The notes: generated by a model not told the origin, from the sequence alone. Numbered from the stretch's first letter, positions 35,769 through 48,388 are shown. The stretch is DNA of 64,000 bases from Mesorhizobium sp. 131-2-1 (GCF_016756535.1 NZ_AP023247.1:5642501-5706500); one strand, 5' to 3'. Numbers and translations: made by a program.

Positions 35769-36404
35769 TCAGGCGCCAAGCAGGCCCTCGCCGATCGCCT
35801 GCTCCAGCAGGCCGACCGCGCCGGCCAGCTTCTCGTCGATGACATGCAGATATTCGGTCCAGTCGCCGACGTGCCTGAGGTCGGCAGCGCCGTCGGAAAT
35901 GCCGCGGAGCCCAATCAGCGGCACGCCGAACAGCTGGCAGGCGCGCAGGCAGGCGAAGGTCTCCATGTCGACCATGTCGGCGGCGATCGCATCATAGGCG
36001 GCGCCGGAGATGATCGCACCGCCGGTCGACAGCGACGCCTCCCTGATGCCGGGAACCCTTATCGGCAGGGGCACTGTGACCGGCAGGTCGAGAAACGGCG
36101 TCGCGCCCTTCTCGAATCCAAGAGGCGAGGCGTCGATGTCGCGATAGGCCACCGAAACCGCCTGGTAGATCTCCGCCTGCTCCAGCGTGCGGCTGCCGGC
36201 CGAGCCGAGCGAGACGACAAGATCCGGCAGCGCCTTCTCCACCTTCAGCCGGGCAAGCTCGGCGCCCAGCCTGACCCCGGCCTCGACCGGTCCGACGCCG
36301 GTCATCAGCGGAGTGAACAGCTTTCTGAGATGCGGGCCGTATTCGGCCTCGGCGGCCATGACGAAGAGAACGTCCCTGCCCGCAATCCGCACAGCGATTG
36401 CCAT
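35769..36404 (-). CDS. 5'-methylthioadenosine/S-adenosylhomocysteine nucleosidase
   Basis: This 211-aa phosphorylase-fold protein of the MTA/SAH nucleosidase type has FVMAAEAEYGPHL with the N-terminal acid region, LVVSLGSAGS for the substrate pocket, MVDMETFAC for the ribose contact and GLRGISDGA with the catalytic Asp. It cleaves adenine from methylthioadenosine or S-adenosylhomocysteine in methyl-group recycling. It follows the thioesterase gene by 3 bp, so they probably form one unit. Confidence 0.85.
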   Translation of the reverse strand: MAIAVRIAGRDVLFVMAAEAEYGPHLRKLFTPLMTGVGPVEAGVRLGAELARLKVEKALPDLVVSLGSAGSRTLEQAEIYQAVSVAYRDIDASPLGFEKGATPFLDLPVTVPLPIRVPGIREASLSTGGAIISGAAYDAIAADMVDMETFACLRACQLFGVPLIGLRGISDGAADLRHVGDWTEYLHVIDEKLAGAVGLLEQAIGEGLLGA

Positions 36405-36407
36405 GGA

Positions 36408-36866
36408 CTATCCTTCGATCCCGTCACGTCCGACGACCGTCATCATGGTGCCGGTCATGGTGGCGATCAGCTTGGCCTCGCCGTCGGCGGCGAAGGCGTA
36501 GGCCTGGCCGTCGGCGACGATGATGGTGCGGCCGGGCTTGGTCACCGAGCCGCGGAACAGGAAGCGCTCGCCCTTGCCCGGCGCGAGCAGATTGACCTTG
36601 AATTCGATCGTCAGCACGCTGGAATTCTGCGGCATCAGCGAGAAGGCGGCATAGCCGCAGGCCGAATCCAGCGCCGTCGAGATGACGCCGGCATGCAGGA
36701 AGCCGTGCTGCTGGGTGAGCGCCGCCGAATAGGGCATCTCGATCTCGATGATGCCGGGCGTCACCAGGGTCAGCTCGGCGCCGATGGTCGTCATCGCCTG
36801 TTGCCGGGCGAAGGATGTCCGGACGCGGTCCTCATAATCGGGAGCGGGTACGATCTTTGCTGCCAT
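36408..36866 (-). CDS. PaaI family thioesterase
   Basis: This hot-dog fold protein of about 152 aa has QQHGFLHAGVISTALDSACG, the PaaI signature with HG..H and the catalytic Asp, followed by EFKVNLLAPGKGERFLFRG. It probably hydrolyses acyl-CoA thioesters. The ATG giving MAAKIVPAP has AAGG 8 bp before it; another ATG lies five codons upstream. Confidence 0.85.
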   Translation of the reverse strand: MAAKIVPAPDYEDRVRTSFARQQAMTTIGAELTLVTPGIIEIEMPYSAALTQQHGFLHAGVISTALDSACGYAAFSLMPQNSSVLTIEFKVNLLAPGKGERFLFRGSVTKPGRTIIVADGQAYAFAADGEAKLIATMTGTMMTVVGRDGIEG

Positions 36867-36961
36867 GGCCGTCGCCTTCATTTGCTGGGAAAGCTTATTG
36901 CAGAGGCACGCCGCGCAAGCAATCTTTTATGTTGCAGTGCAACAATGCCGGATCGCCGGCC

Positions 36962-38251
36962 TTAGCCCGCCCTGCGCAACGCGCAGACATAGAACCCGTC
37001 GGTGCCGCTAAGCGCCGGCGACAGCGAGATGCCGCCACCGGCGCCGATCCGCGCGGCGGCCTGATGGCCGGGAAAGCGGCCGTCCCAAAGCTTGCGGTGG
37101 TCAACGGGTGTGAAGTCGCCGTGGCGTGCGCGAAAATCGGTCACCTGCTCGCCGTTCTCGGCGTCGAACACCGAGCAGGTGATGTAGACCAGCAAGCCGC
37201 CGGGTTTGACGAAGCCCTTGGCTGTGTCGAGGATTTCCCTCTGTTCGCCCCGGCGCTGGTCGAGCTGTCTCTGCGTCAGCCGCCATTTGGCGTCGGGACG
37301 GCGCCGCCAAGTGCCGCTGCCGGTGCAGGGCGCGTCGACCAGCACGATATCCATGTGGTTTGAAAGCGGGGCCAGTTCGGCGGGCTTGCTGACAATCTGG
37401 ATGTTGCGGTTTTCCGACCGCCGGATGCGATCGAAGATCGGCGCCAGCCGCGCCTTCTCGGCATCATGGGCGAACACCTGGCCACGATTGTCCATCTCGG
37501 CCGACAGCGCCAGCGTCTTGCCGCCGGCGCCGGCGCAATAGTCGAGCACCTGCATGCCGGCCTCGGCGCCGGCCAGTGTCGCGACGATCTGCGAACCCTC
37601 ATCCTGGACCTCGAACCAGCCCTTCTGGAAGGCCGGTTCGGCCTGCACGTTGGGGTGCCTGCCGTCGCCATCGATCGGCGGGATGCGGATGCCTTGCGCG
37701 GCAATGTTCGCGGCGGCGGCGCCGGTGCCGTTGAGTTCGGCCAGAACCTTGCCACGGTCGGCTTGCAGCGTGTTGACCCTGAGGTCGAGCGGCGGGCGGG
37801 CGGCGAGCGCCGATCCTTCCGCGACCCAGGCGTCGCCGAAAGCCTGCCCGAACAGCGGCACGCACCAGTCGGGAATATCGGCCCGCACCGCGTCCGGCGC
37901 ATCGGCCGGCTGGCGCCCAGCGGCGGCCTTCAGTTCGGTGTCGCTCAGGAGCGGCGGCGCGAACCGGTCGCCGTCCAGCGCATCGTTCAGCGACTGTGCC
38001 GTCTGGCCCCATTCGAGCAGCAAGGCGCCGAAGCCGATGGCGCGCGGGGTGTCGTCGCCAAGCAGCCAGCCGGCGGAACGCTTGCGGCGCAGCGCGTCAT
38101 AGACGATGTTGCCTATCGCCGCGCGGTCGCCGCCGCCGGCGAAACGATGCGACAGGCCCCAGTCGCGCAACGCATCGGCCACAGGCCGGTGACGCCGGCC
38201 AATGTCCTCCAGAACTTCAATGGCCGCCGCCAGCCTTCCGCCCAGTCTCAT
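36962..38251 (-). CDS. RsmB/NOP family RNA cytosine-C5 methyltransferase
   Basis: This 429-aa protein has an N-terminal NusB-like helical part (IGNIVYDALRRKRSAGWLLG) and a methyltransferase domain. SAM motif I is VLDYCAGAGGKTLALSAEM, the first Cys motif is VDAPCTGSGTWRRRPDAKW and the second is LVYITCSVFDAENG. These two Cys are the catalytic pair of m5C RNA methyltransferases. The likely substrate is 16S rRNA. MRLGGRLAA is taken as the start; the 35 codons before it are not conserved in style. Confidence 0.88.
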   Translation of the reverse strand: MRLGGRLAAAIEVLEDIGRRHRPVADALRDWGLSHRFAGGGDRAAIGNIVYDALRRKRSAGWLLGDDTPRAIGFGALLLEWGQTAQSLNDALDGDRFAPPLLSDTELKAAAGRQPADAPDAVRADIPDWCVPLFGQAFGDAWVAEGSALAARPPLDLRVNTLQADRGKVLAELNGTGAAAANIAAQGIRIPPIDGDGRHPNVQAEPAFQKGWFEVQDEGSQIVATLAGAEAGMQVLDYCAGAGGKTLALSAEMDNRGQVFAHDAEKARLAPIFDRIRRSENRNIQIVSKPAELAPLSNHMDIVLVDAPCTGSGTWRRRPDAKWRLTQRQLDQRRGEQREILDTAKGFVKPGGLLVYITCSVFDAENGEQVTDFRARHGDFTPVDHRKLWDGRFPGHQAAARIGAGGGISLSPALSGTDGFYVCALRRAG

Positions 38252-38581
38252 TCCTGCTCCGTCAACCGTTGCTTTCAGTCCTGCTCTTAGAGCCTTTCCT
38301 GCTCCGATTGAAACAGTTCTGTTGCGATGAGGCCAAAACGGCCTGTCCAATGCCATCCCGCGTACGACAAACGGAACGCTTTTCGACGCAGTCGATCCTC
38401 AGCGGAAAACAAGAACAAATCAACCTGAACATGAAAGGTGTCTAATGTTTTGACTGGCGGATACAAGCAAGCCTACTGGATTAACCACTCAGCTTTCCAA
38501 GGTTTCCGGTTGCGAATACTCTTCCGACTGTGATTCGCGACGCAGGAAAGCGGATTTGCGGATCGATAGGAGGAGAGGGCA
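38252..38581. other. Intergenic region upstream of the aquaporin gene
   Basis: No gene is supported. A segment near 38290-38330 (AGAGCCTTTCCTGCTCCGAT and following) resembles short motifs seen upstream of many mesorhizobial genes; that is a memory-based impression. AGGAGGAGAG lies before the aquaporin ATG. Confidence 0.35.
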
Positions 38582-39259
<678 letters not shown>

Positions 39260-39280
39260 TTGTTCGAAGATCGAATGCAA

Positions 39281-39310
39281 AAGGCGCGGGGCTGAGCCCC
39301 GCGCCTTTTT
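39281..39310. terminator. Bidirectional rho-independent terminator
   Basis: AAGGCGCGGGGC and GCCCCGCGCCTT form a 12-bp stem with a TGA loop. TTTTT follows on the + strand and TTTT on the other. It separates aqpZ and katG, which converge here. Confidence 0.92.
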
Positions 39311-39335
39311 CTTGCAGTGAGCGCTCGTTCGAGGA

Positions 39336-41671
<2,336 letters not shown>

Positions 41672-42580
41672 ATGATTGGCCTCACCGTCCGGCAGATGCA
41701 ATATTTCGACGCGCTGGTGCAGACGCTGCATTTCGGCCGCGCCGCCAAGCTCGCCGGCGTCAGCCAGCCGGCGCTGTCCGCGCAGATCGCGGAGATGGAG
41801 CAGCGGCTGACCTGCCGTCTGTTCGAGCGCGGTGGCAAGACGGTGCGGATGACCGACGAGGCGCTGGCCCTGCAGCCACGCATCGAGCGCATCCTGGCCG
41901 ACATACGTGACGTCGAGACGACGGCCCGGCGCGGCCGCCCCGCCATGGAAGGCCGCTTCCGGCTGGGCATCATCCCGACGGTCGCGCCCTATCTGCTGCC
42001 GCATGTGCTGCCGGAATTGCGAAAGCATTTCCCGGTCTTGCAACTCGAACTGCGCGAGGCGGTGACCGCATCCTTGGTCGAGGACGCGGCTTCCGGCCGG
42101 TTGGACGCCTTCATCGCCGCCCTGCCTTTGGAGCATCCGGGGCTCGTCACCGAGGAACTTTTCCCCGACCGTTTCTTTCTTGCCGTGCCATCAGGCGACC
42201 CGGCGTTCGCCTCACCGCCGGTGCCGCCGGAAAGCCCGGCGCTGGAAAGGCTGATGCTCCTGGAGGAAGGCCATTGCCTGCGCGAGCAGGCGCTGGCGGT
42301 GTGCGGCAATGTGCGACCGGTGGCGATGGCGAGCTACGGCGCCACCAGCCTGACGACGCTCTTGCAGATGGTGGCGCATGGGCTCGGCGTGACGCTGGTC
42401 CCGGAAATGGCGATGCGGCCGGCCAGCACCATCCCCGACCTCAAGATCGTGCCGTTCCAGGAGCCGATGCCGCAGCGCACGATCTGCCTCGCCTGGCGCC
42501 GCAACAAGGCGCGGCACGACGAATGCGTGGAGCTGGCGAAGATCGTTCGGGGGCTTGGCGAGGCCGTGCTGGCGGTGTGA
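41672..42580 (+). CDS. oxyR: Hydrogen peroxide sensor OxyR
   Basis: This 302-aa LysR protein has a DNA-binding helix at residues 19-42 (LHFGRAAKLAGVSQPALSAQ). The redox centre is EEGHCLREQALAVCGN, where C202 and C211 have the same spacing as E. coli C199 and C208. Oxidation to a disulfide would turn on katG next door. No other Cys pair is so placed. The divergent katG makes the assignment firm. Confidence 0.93.
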   Translation: MIGLTVRQMQYFDALVQTLHFGRAAKLAGVSQPALSAQIAEMEQRLTCRLFERGGKTVRMTDEALALQPRIERILADIRDVETTARRGRPAMEGRFRLGIIPTVAPYLLPHVLPELRKHFPVLQLELREAVTASLVEDAASGRLDAFIAALPLEHPGLVTEELFPDRFFLAVPSGDPAFASPPVPPESPALERLMLLEEGHCLREQALAVCGNVRPVAMASYGATSLTTLLQMVAHGLGVTLVPEMAMRPASTIPDLKIVPFQEPMPQRTICLAWRRNKARHDECVELAKIVRGLGEAVLAV

Positions 42581-42674
42581 GGAACTGATCAGGCCGCATG
42601 CCGAGCGGCGAGGTGACGGACTCACATCAACGTGATCGCCCAGGTGATCCTGTGGCGGACAATTCTGTTGAAGC

Positions 42675-45467
42675 ATGGGCATATCCGTTGAAGCCGTCCG
42701 CCGCGACCATATAGGGTCGCTGAAAAGTCGCATAAGGGCCAGGGCATTGCCGACCGAAACGGCCCCTGCACCGGGCCAGGAACAACAATCGCGGATACCG
42801 CGCAGAAGTGCCTTTCGGGATGTCGCGATCGCGACCCTGATCGGGCTTGTCGCCCTTATCGTCTACAACGCAAACCTGCGGTCGATCCCGGCCGCCGATA
42901 CATATGCGGCGCGATATTTGCCGTTCTCGATCCTGCGCGACCACAAGGTGGTGCTGGATTCCATCGTCAGGGAGGTCGCCCAAGGGCGCAAGCCACCAGA
43001 AGCTCAAGGGCAGGTTGAGACCGCGGCCTGGATGTTGAAAGGGCCGAGGGGCCACCTCGTCTCCCTCTACCCTGTTGCCGTCCCTGTCGTTGTCGCACCG
43101 CTATACCTTCCGGCAGTTCATTTCCTCTCGGCCAGGGGCTGGGAACCGCTGCTGTTCGACAAGGTTGCCCGGGTCATGGAGAAGCTCAGCGCCTCTCTCA
43201 TGGCCGCGGGGTCGGTCATGCTGTTCTATCTGCTGCTGCGGCGCCGCTGCGAGACACGGACTGCCGTTCTTCTCACCGCCCTCTATGCTTTCGGCACGAC
43301 AACATGGGTCATCAGCAGCCAGGCGCTCTGGATGCATGGGCTGGCTCAGCTCCTTGTCATCGCGACCATGCTGTTGCTGACCGGGCCGGTTACCGCGCTC
43401 CGCGCTGCGACAGCGGGTTTTCTCTGCGCGCTCATTGCCGTCAACCGCCAGCCCGATGCCATTCTGGCGGCAGGCCTCGGCCTCTATGGACTTTGGTGGG
43501 CGGGACGCAGGATCCCGCTCTACGTGGCTGCAGGGCTGGTCCCGGTGGGCCTGGTGGTTGCCTACAACCTCCATTTCGTCGGCAATATCGCCGGTGCCTA
43601 TGCCTTGATCGATCCGCCGGACAAGTATAGCGACGGCGTTCTGACCGGCATTGCCGGCCTCCTGCTCAGCCCCACGCACGGGCTCTTCGTCTTTTCGCCC
43701 TTCCTGCTGTTTGTACCCTGCTTCCTGCGCCAGGTGCTGCGAGACCGGAGCATGCGCGGCCTGACCATGGCGACAGGTTGCGCCATGGTCGTCCAGGTGG
43801 TCCTCTATAGCATCATAGATTGGCGCCAAGGCATGTCCTTTGGGCCGCGTTGGCTCACGGATATGGTGCCGATGCTTGTCTGGATGCTGCCGCCAGTGCT
43901 GGCGGCATTGTCGCGATCGGGCCGGGTTGTGTTTGCACTCGCTGCCGTGGCGGCGGTCGCGATCGAGGTCGTCGGCGCATTCTGGTATCTCGGGGTGGCG
44001 GATGCGGTCGTGGTGGCGGCGCGCGGCCCCGACAGAATGCGGCCGGCATGGGACGTCAGCAACGCTCCCTTCATCGCCGAGCTGAAGCATCCGCCAGCGC
44101 CCATGGACCTCCTGACCCAGATGCGCGGCTATCTGGACGAAATCAGGGTCATAGAGGCGTCAGCGACAAGAGGCCAAGCGACCGAGCGCCGGATCGAGAT
44201 CGTCGGATGGGCGCTCGCGGACGGGAAGACCCCGGTCGACGCCGTTGCCATGGTGGACGGCAACGGGATGGCCGGAACGGCCGAGTTCTTCGATCGCCCC
44301 GACGTGGTTCGCGCAATCGGCTCGACGAGCCCGGCTGGCTGGCGAATCTCGTTTCCTGCCGGCAAGCTCGCGCCGGGCGACCATGTGGTGAGCATCCTGG
44401 TGCACCCGTGGCAAGGCGGCGAACCGCGACTGCTGATGGAACGCACGTTCAACCTGGCACCGCCACCGACAAGCAAGCAACGCGCGGTTCAGGCACTTGC
44501 CGAGAGACAACAGGCGCCCGGCTACTGGCTGACGGACTTCACCAGCGGCACCGCCTTCGAGCGGACGCACCAGGAGCTGAACACCTACCTCAATGCCATC
44601 ATGGTTGACGTCCTTGCGCCCATGGCGAACGAGGCCGGCATGCCGGATGTGCTGATGCGGGCGCGCCGATATCTGACAGACCAGATCGAACCGGGAGGCC
44701 TGGTCCGCTATCACGGGCGACCCGACGCGCCGACGATCGGCACGCTGGGCTGCGACATAACACCGGATGCCGACGACACGGCACTCGTCTGGCGCGTGGC
44801 GCCCAGCTCGGACAAGACGCTGCTGGCCCAGGCACTCGCCACCCTGGCGCAATATCGCAGGGCCGATGGTCTCTACAGGACCTGGCTCGCACCGACGGAG
44901 CGCTACCAATGCCTCGACCCGGGAAAGGATCCGAACCCCGCCGATCTCGGCATCCAGATGCATGTGTTCATGCTGCTCGCCAAGGAAGATCCACCCGCGG
45001 CAAAAGCACTGTGCGAGGCGATGACCCGGAAAGTGGCCGATGGCGACGTCTGGGTGTACTACGCCGATGCCCCGCCTCTGCTCATCCTGCGGCTCGCCGA
45101 CCTGCGCAAGGCCGGCTGCGCGCTGCAGCTGCCATTGTCACGCCTGCGGACGACAGTTCCCGGGCAAGAGATTTGGGTGAGAGCCGTCCAGCTTCTGCAG
45201 CTTACCGAGGATGGCGCGGCCACGGCCGACACCCACCTGGAGGCAGCAGAACTTCTGGACAAGATCGCCGCCAATGATTTTTCCTTGCTTATGAGCACCC
45301 CTCCGCTCTTCTATCACAATGACCTCACCGCCTCGGTGCGGCGATTCTACTGGTCGCAAGAGCTAGGATATGCACTGTGGCTGAGGCTCGATTTCGAAAA
45401 CCGATCCACGCAGACGAAAGCTGGCTGCCGCTCCGACAGCCCCCAGCAGCCATGCGGTGAAAAGTGA
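42675..45467 (+). CDS. Large membrane protein: glycosyltransferase-like part plus helical C-terminal domain with DxDDTA motif
   Basis: This is a 930-aa protein with three parts. Residues about 48-445 contain ten or more membrane helices in the style of polyprenyl-phosphate-dependent glycosyltransferases (GT-C). Residues about 510-615 look like a beta-sandwich (RRIEIVGWALADGK to MERTFNLA). Residues about 625-930 are helical, like an alpha/alpha toroid, and contain D698-A-D-D-T-A-L, the acid motif of class II terpene cyclases and squalene-hopene cyclases. No exact family is recognised. Its stop overlaps the GTG start of a UbiA-type gene (GTGA), so the three genes here act together. Confidence 0.65.
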   Translation: MGISVEAVRRDHIGSLKSRIRARALPTETAPAPGQEQQSRIPRRSAFRDVAIATLIGLVALIVYNANLRSIPAADTYAARYLPFSILRDHKVVLDSIVREVAQGRKPPEAQGQVETAAWMLKGPRGHLVSLYPVAVPVVVAPLYLPAVHFLSARGWEPLLFDKVARVMEKLSASLMAAGSVMLFYLLLRRRCETRTAVLLTALYAFGTTTWVISSQALWMHGLAQLLVIATMLLLTGPVTALRAATAGFLCALIAVNRQPDAILAAGLGLYGLWWAGRRIPLYVAAGLVPVGLVVAYNLHFVGNIAGAYALIDPPDKYSDGVLTGIAGLLLSPTHGLFVFSPFLLFVPCFLRQVLRDRSMRGLTMATGCAMVVQVVLYSIIDWRQGMSFGPRWLTDMVPMLVWMLPPVLAALSRSGRVVFALAAVAAVAIEVVGAFWYLGVADAVVVAARGPDRMRPAWDVSNAPFIAELKHPPAPMDLLTQMRGYLDEIRVIEASATRGQATERRIEIVGWALADGKTPVDAVAMVDGNGMAGTAEFFDRPDVVRAIGSTSPAGWRISFPAGKLAPGDHVVSILVHPWQGGEPRLLMERTFNLAPPPTSKQRAVQALAERQQAPGYWLTDFTSGTAFERTHQELNTYLNAIMVDVLAPMANEAGMPDVLMRARRYLTDQIEPGGLVRYHGRPDAPTIGTLGCDITPDADDTALVWRVAPSSDKTLLAQALATLAQYRRADGLYRTWLAPTERYQCLDPGKDPNPADLGIQMHVFMLLAKEDPPAAKALCEAMTRKVADGDVWVYYADAPPLLILRLADLRKAGCALQLPLSRLRTTVPGQEIWVRAVQLLQLTEDGAATADTHLEAAELLDKIAANDFSLLMSTPPLFYHNDLTASVRRFYWSQELGYALWLRLDFENRSTQTKAGCRSDSPQQPCGEK

Positions 45468-46378
45468 GGCGAATTCCAACCGAAACGGCCATTGCGACGC
45501 GTCCTCGGCTGGATTGGTCCGTACATCGGCTGTTGTCCTGCGTCCGCTTCGATGAAGTGTTGGCGCTTCAAGGCGCCCCGCTGCTTGGAGCAATCCTCTC
45601 AATCGGCACCCTGACGCCGGGCAACATGCTGCAGGTCGCCGCTCTCATGGGCGGCAATTTCTGCCTGGTGGCGCATGTCTTTGTGTTCAACGACTGGTCG
45701 GGGATCGAAGGCGACCTCAACAACCCTCGGCGTGCCTCTGCGACTTTTGCCGCCAGGGGATTGAACCGCACCGAAATCGGCTACCTGGCGCTGTCGCTTC
45801 TGGCGCTCAGCCTCCTGCTGTTCGGATTGGTCGGCGAGACAACGCTTCTGGTCGGGCTGGCGATTGCCGCGCTCAGCGCGCTCTACTCCGCGCCTCCCGT
45901 TCACTTCAAGGGCATACCTCTGTTCAGTTCGGCGCTCCATTTTGTAGGCGGAGCGCTGCACTTTCTGCTCGGCTACGCAACCTTCACGGCAATCGACGCA
46001 CGCGGCCTCGCGATCAGCTGCTTCTTTGGGCTGGTGTTCACCGCAGGCCATTTCACGCATGAGACGCGCGATCACGAGAGCGATGTCCTCAACGGGATCC
46101 GGACCAACGCCGTGGCTTTCGGCAAGAGGCAGAGCTTCCTTGCCGGGCTTGCCCTGTTCACGGCAGCCTATGCCCTTTTGGTCGTGCTCGCGCTTTCCGG
46201 CCTTGTACCCTTCGTGCTCGTTCTGGCTGCGGCTCTCTACCCCCTGCATGTCCTGGCATCGCTGCGGGCCCTGCGCGAGGGCCTCACCTACGAAAGCCTG
46301 ATCCGGCTTCAGGGGCGATATCGAGCGTTCTTTGCGATCATCGGAATAGCGATGCTCGCAGCGGCGCTTCTCGCCTAG
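45464..46378 (+). CDS. UbiA family prenyltransferase
   Basis: This 304-aa membrane protein has eight or nine helices. The first acidic motif reads NDWSGIEGD, where the usual third acid (NDxxD) is Gly but the last Asp is kept. The second motif is normal (RDHESDVLNGIRT). It joins a prenyl chain to an acceptor or, in the DPPR synthase branch, a phosphoribosyl group to a lipid phosphate. Its neighbours (membrane glycosyltransferase-like protein and GT2) favour a lipid-linked sugar or a glycosylated terpenoid. The start is GTG, overlapping the previous stop. Confidence 0.85.
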   Translation: MRRIPTETAIATRPRLDWSVHRLLSCVRFDEVLALQGAPLLGAILSIGTLTPGNMLQVAALMGGNFCLVAHVFVFNDWSGIEGDLNNPRRASATFAARGLNRTEIGYLALSLLALSLLLFGLVGETTLLVGLAIAALSALYSAPPVHFKGIPLFSSALHFVGGALHFLLGYATFTAIDARGLAISCFFGLVFTAGHFTHETRDHESDVLNGIRTNAVAFGKRQSFLAGLALFTAAYALLVVLALSGLVPFVLVLAAALYPLHVLASLRALREGLTYESLIRLQGRYRAFFAIIGIAMLAAALLA

Positions 46379-46391
46379 GCCTGCCGCTCCC

Positions 46392-47162
46392 ATGCTTTCC
46401 GTCATCGTTCCGGTCTTCAACGAAGTTGCGACGCTGCCGAGCGTGCTGTCAGTCATCAGCAGCGCGCTTCCCGGCATCGAGAAGGAGATCATCGTCGTCG
46501 ATGACGGATCGACCGACGGAACCCGCGAGTTGCTGCGCAGGAATTTTCCGGACGGGCCTCGCTCGGCCTCCAGCATGGCGGTCGGCGCCGACGGAGATCT
46601 CGTCTTCACCGACGATGCGGTGGCTGCTCGGGTCACCGTGCGACCGCACTATCAGGAGCGCAACAGGGGAAAGGGCGCCGCCGTGAGGAGCGGGCTCGCG
46701 GCCGCCAGCGGGGATGTCATTGTCATTCAGGACGCGGACCTCGAATACGACCCCGCGGACTGGACCGTGATGTACGACCTGATCGCCAGGCGCAAGGTTG
46801 CCGACGTGGTTTACGGCTCGCGCTTCTACGGCCGGCCGCATCGATCCCTGTACTTCCACCACTATCTGGCGAACAGGTTCATCTCACTGATGTTCAACCT
46901 GCTCTACAACCAGACGCTCACCGACATCGAATGCTGCTACAAGATGTTCACGCGCGAGGTCAAAGACCGGCTGCGTCTCACCTGCGACGACTTTGGCTGC
47001 GAAATCCAGTTGAGCGCCCAGGTCGCACTCGCTCGCCGCTTGCGCATCTATGAAGTCGGCATCAGCTATTACGGCCGGACTTATGACGAGGGCAAGAAGA
47101 TCGGCTGGCGCGACGGGATGAAGGCGCTCTGGTATCTGATCCGGTTCCGGATTTCTTCGTGA
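46392..47162 (+). CDS. GT2 family glycosyltransferase (Dpm1-like)
   Basis: This 256-aa GT-A fold enzyme has MLSVIVPVFNEVATLPSVL, VVDDGSTDGT for nucleotide binding, NRGKGAAVRSGL and the metal-binding QDADLEYDP. These are hallmarks of dolichol/polyprenyl-phosphate sugar synthases. It lacks C-terminal membrane helices, so it would act at the membrane surface. It begins 13 bp after the UbiA-type gene and probably makes the lipid-linked sugar used by the large membrane protein of this set. Confidence 0.88.
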   Translation: MLSVIVPVFNEVATLPSVLSVISSALPGIEKEIIVVDDGSTDGTRELLRRNFPDGPRSASSMAVGADGDLVFTDDAVAARVTVRPHYQERNRGKGAAVRSGLAAASGDVIVIQDADLEYDPADWTVMYDLIARRKVADVVYGSRFYGRPHRSLYFHHYLANRFISLMFNLLYNQTLTDIECCYKMFTREVKDRLRLTCDDFGCEIQLSAQVALARRLRIYEVGISYYGRTYDEGKKIGWRDGMKALWYLIRFRISS

Positions 47163-47189
47163 CCCGGGCGGCCGTCCCGTCCCTGCATC

Positions 47190-48293
47190 TCACGGCACAA
47201 ATATCAGAAATACATAGGTAAAAAACACCACGACGTGAACCATGCCGGTCAGGAATGTCGTCCTTTCGGTGCTGAAACTCACGTTGCAAACGAAAAGCGC
47301 CAGAACCATCAGGACCGCGTCAGCCGCCGGGAGCCCCAAGGTCAAGCCTCTTCCTGTCAGTAGGCTGGCGGCCGCGACGGCCGGTATCGTCAAGCCAATC
47401 GTGGCGCAGGCCGAGCCCATCGCGACGTTCAAGCCGCGCTGCAGCTCGTTGTTGAGGGAAGCTCTAACGGCCGAAATGGCCTCAGGCATCAGAACCAACC
47501 CCGCGATCATTGCCCCGACAATGCTGTCGGACTGGGCGACCTGGTAGGCAACCAGCGTATCCTCAACACTCGCGGCGACCTGCTCGGCAAGCATGACAAT
47601 GCCGATCAGCCCGATGAACAGGAGCAAGGTGCTGGCGTAGATGCCTTCGCGAGGGGCCGTTGTGATCGAGACTTCGTGTGCCTGCCCTTCGATGAAATCG
47701 TCGCGGTGGCGGACCGTCTGCGCGAACACGAAAGCTGCGTAGAGCAGCACGGAAAGCACGCTGACAAAGCCAAGTTGGGCGGCCGAGAACGTGCCGGGAT
47801 CCGTGGTCTGGGTGTAGGTCGGCAGGATGAGTGTCATCACCGTCAGCGCGATCAGAACCGCCAGATATGCGCTGGTCCCCTGGCGAACGATCGCCTGCTT
47901 GCGATGACGCCAGCCGCCAAACACGAGGCAGGCGCCGACAACGCCGGTGGATGTGATCATCACCGTCGAGAAGACGGACTCACGGGCAAGCGTCGGGTTG
48001 TTCTCGCCATGCAGCATCATGGAGACGATGATCGACACCTCGATTGCCGTCACCGCGAAAGTCAGCACCAGCGTGCCGTAAGGCTCGCCCACCCGCCGAG
48101 CCACCGCCTCGGCATGCTCGAGCACCACGAAAATGGTGATGAACATGATCGCGCTCGAGAGCGCCCCGATCAGGATCCTGACACCCGGCGAACCCGCGTC
48201 CACCGACAGCCCGCTGGCCCTCACCGCGACGGCCATCGCCAGGGCTGCCAAGGGCATCGCGTAGGACGTCACCGATCGTCCGAAACCAGTCAT
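47190..48293 (-). CDS. Calcium/proton antiporter (CaCA family, ChaA-like)
   Basis: This protein of about 367 aa has eleven predicted helices and the two alpha repeats of the cation/Ca2+ exchanger family. VLTFAVTAIEVSIIVSMML and MIAGLVLMPEAISAVRASLN carry the key acids. An acid-rich loop (QTVRHRDDFIEGQAHE) divides the halves. MTGFGRSVTS is taken as the start, 20 codons into the open frame. It is convergent with the GT2 gene. Confidence 0.87.
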   Translation of the reverse strand: MTGFGRSVTSYAMPLAALAMAVAVRASGLSVDAGSPGVRILIGALSSAIMFITIFVVLEHAEAVARRVGEPYGTLVLTFAVTAIEVSIIVSMMLHGENNPTLARESVFSTVMITSTGVVGACLVFGGWRHRKQAIVRQGTSAYLAVLIALTVMTLILPTYTQTTDPGTFSAAQLGFVSVLSVLLYAAFVFAQTVRHRDDFIEGQAHEVSITTAPREGIYASTLLLFIGLIGIVMLAEQVAASVEDTLVAYQVAQSDSIVGAMIAGLVLMPEAISAVRASLNNELQRGLNVAMGSACATIGLTIPAVAAASLLTGRGLTLGLPAADAVLMVLALFVCNVSFSTERTTFLTGMVHVVVFFTYVFLIFVP

Positions 48294-48388
48294 GAAAGCC
48301 CCCGAACGCCGGCGCGTTTCCGCGAACTTAGCGGAAAAGCGCGGCAGGAGCACCTCTCACAGGCATCCTTGCCCGCCAAGCGCACCAT

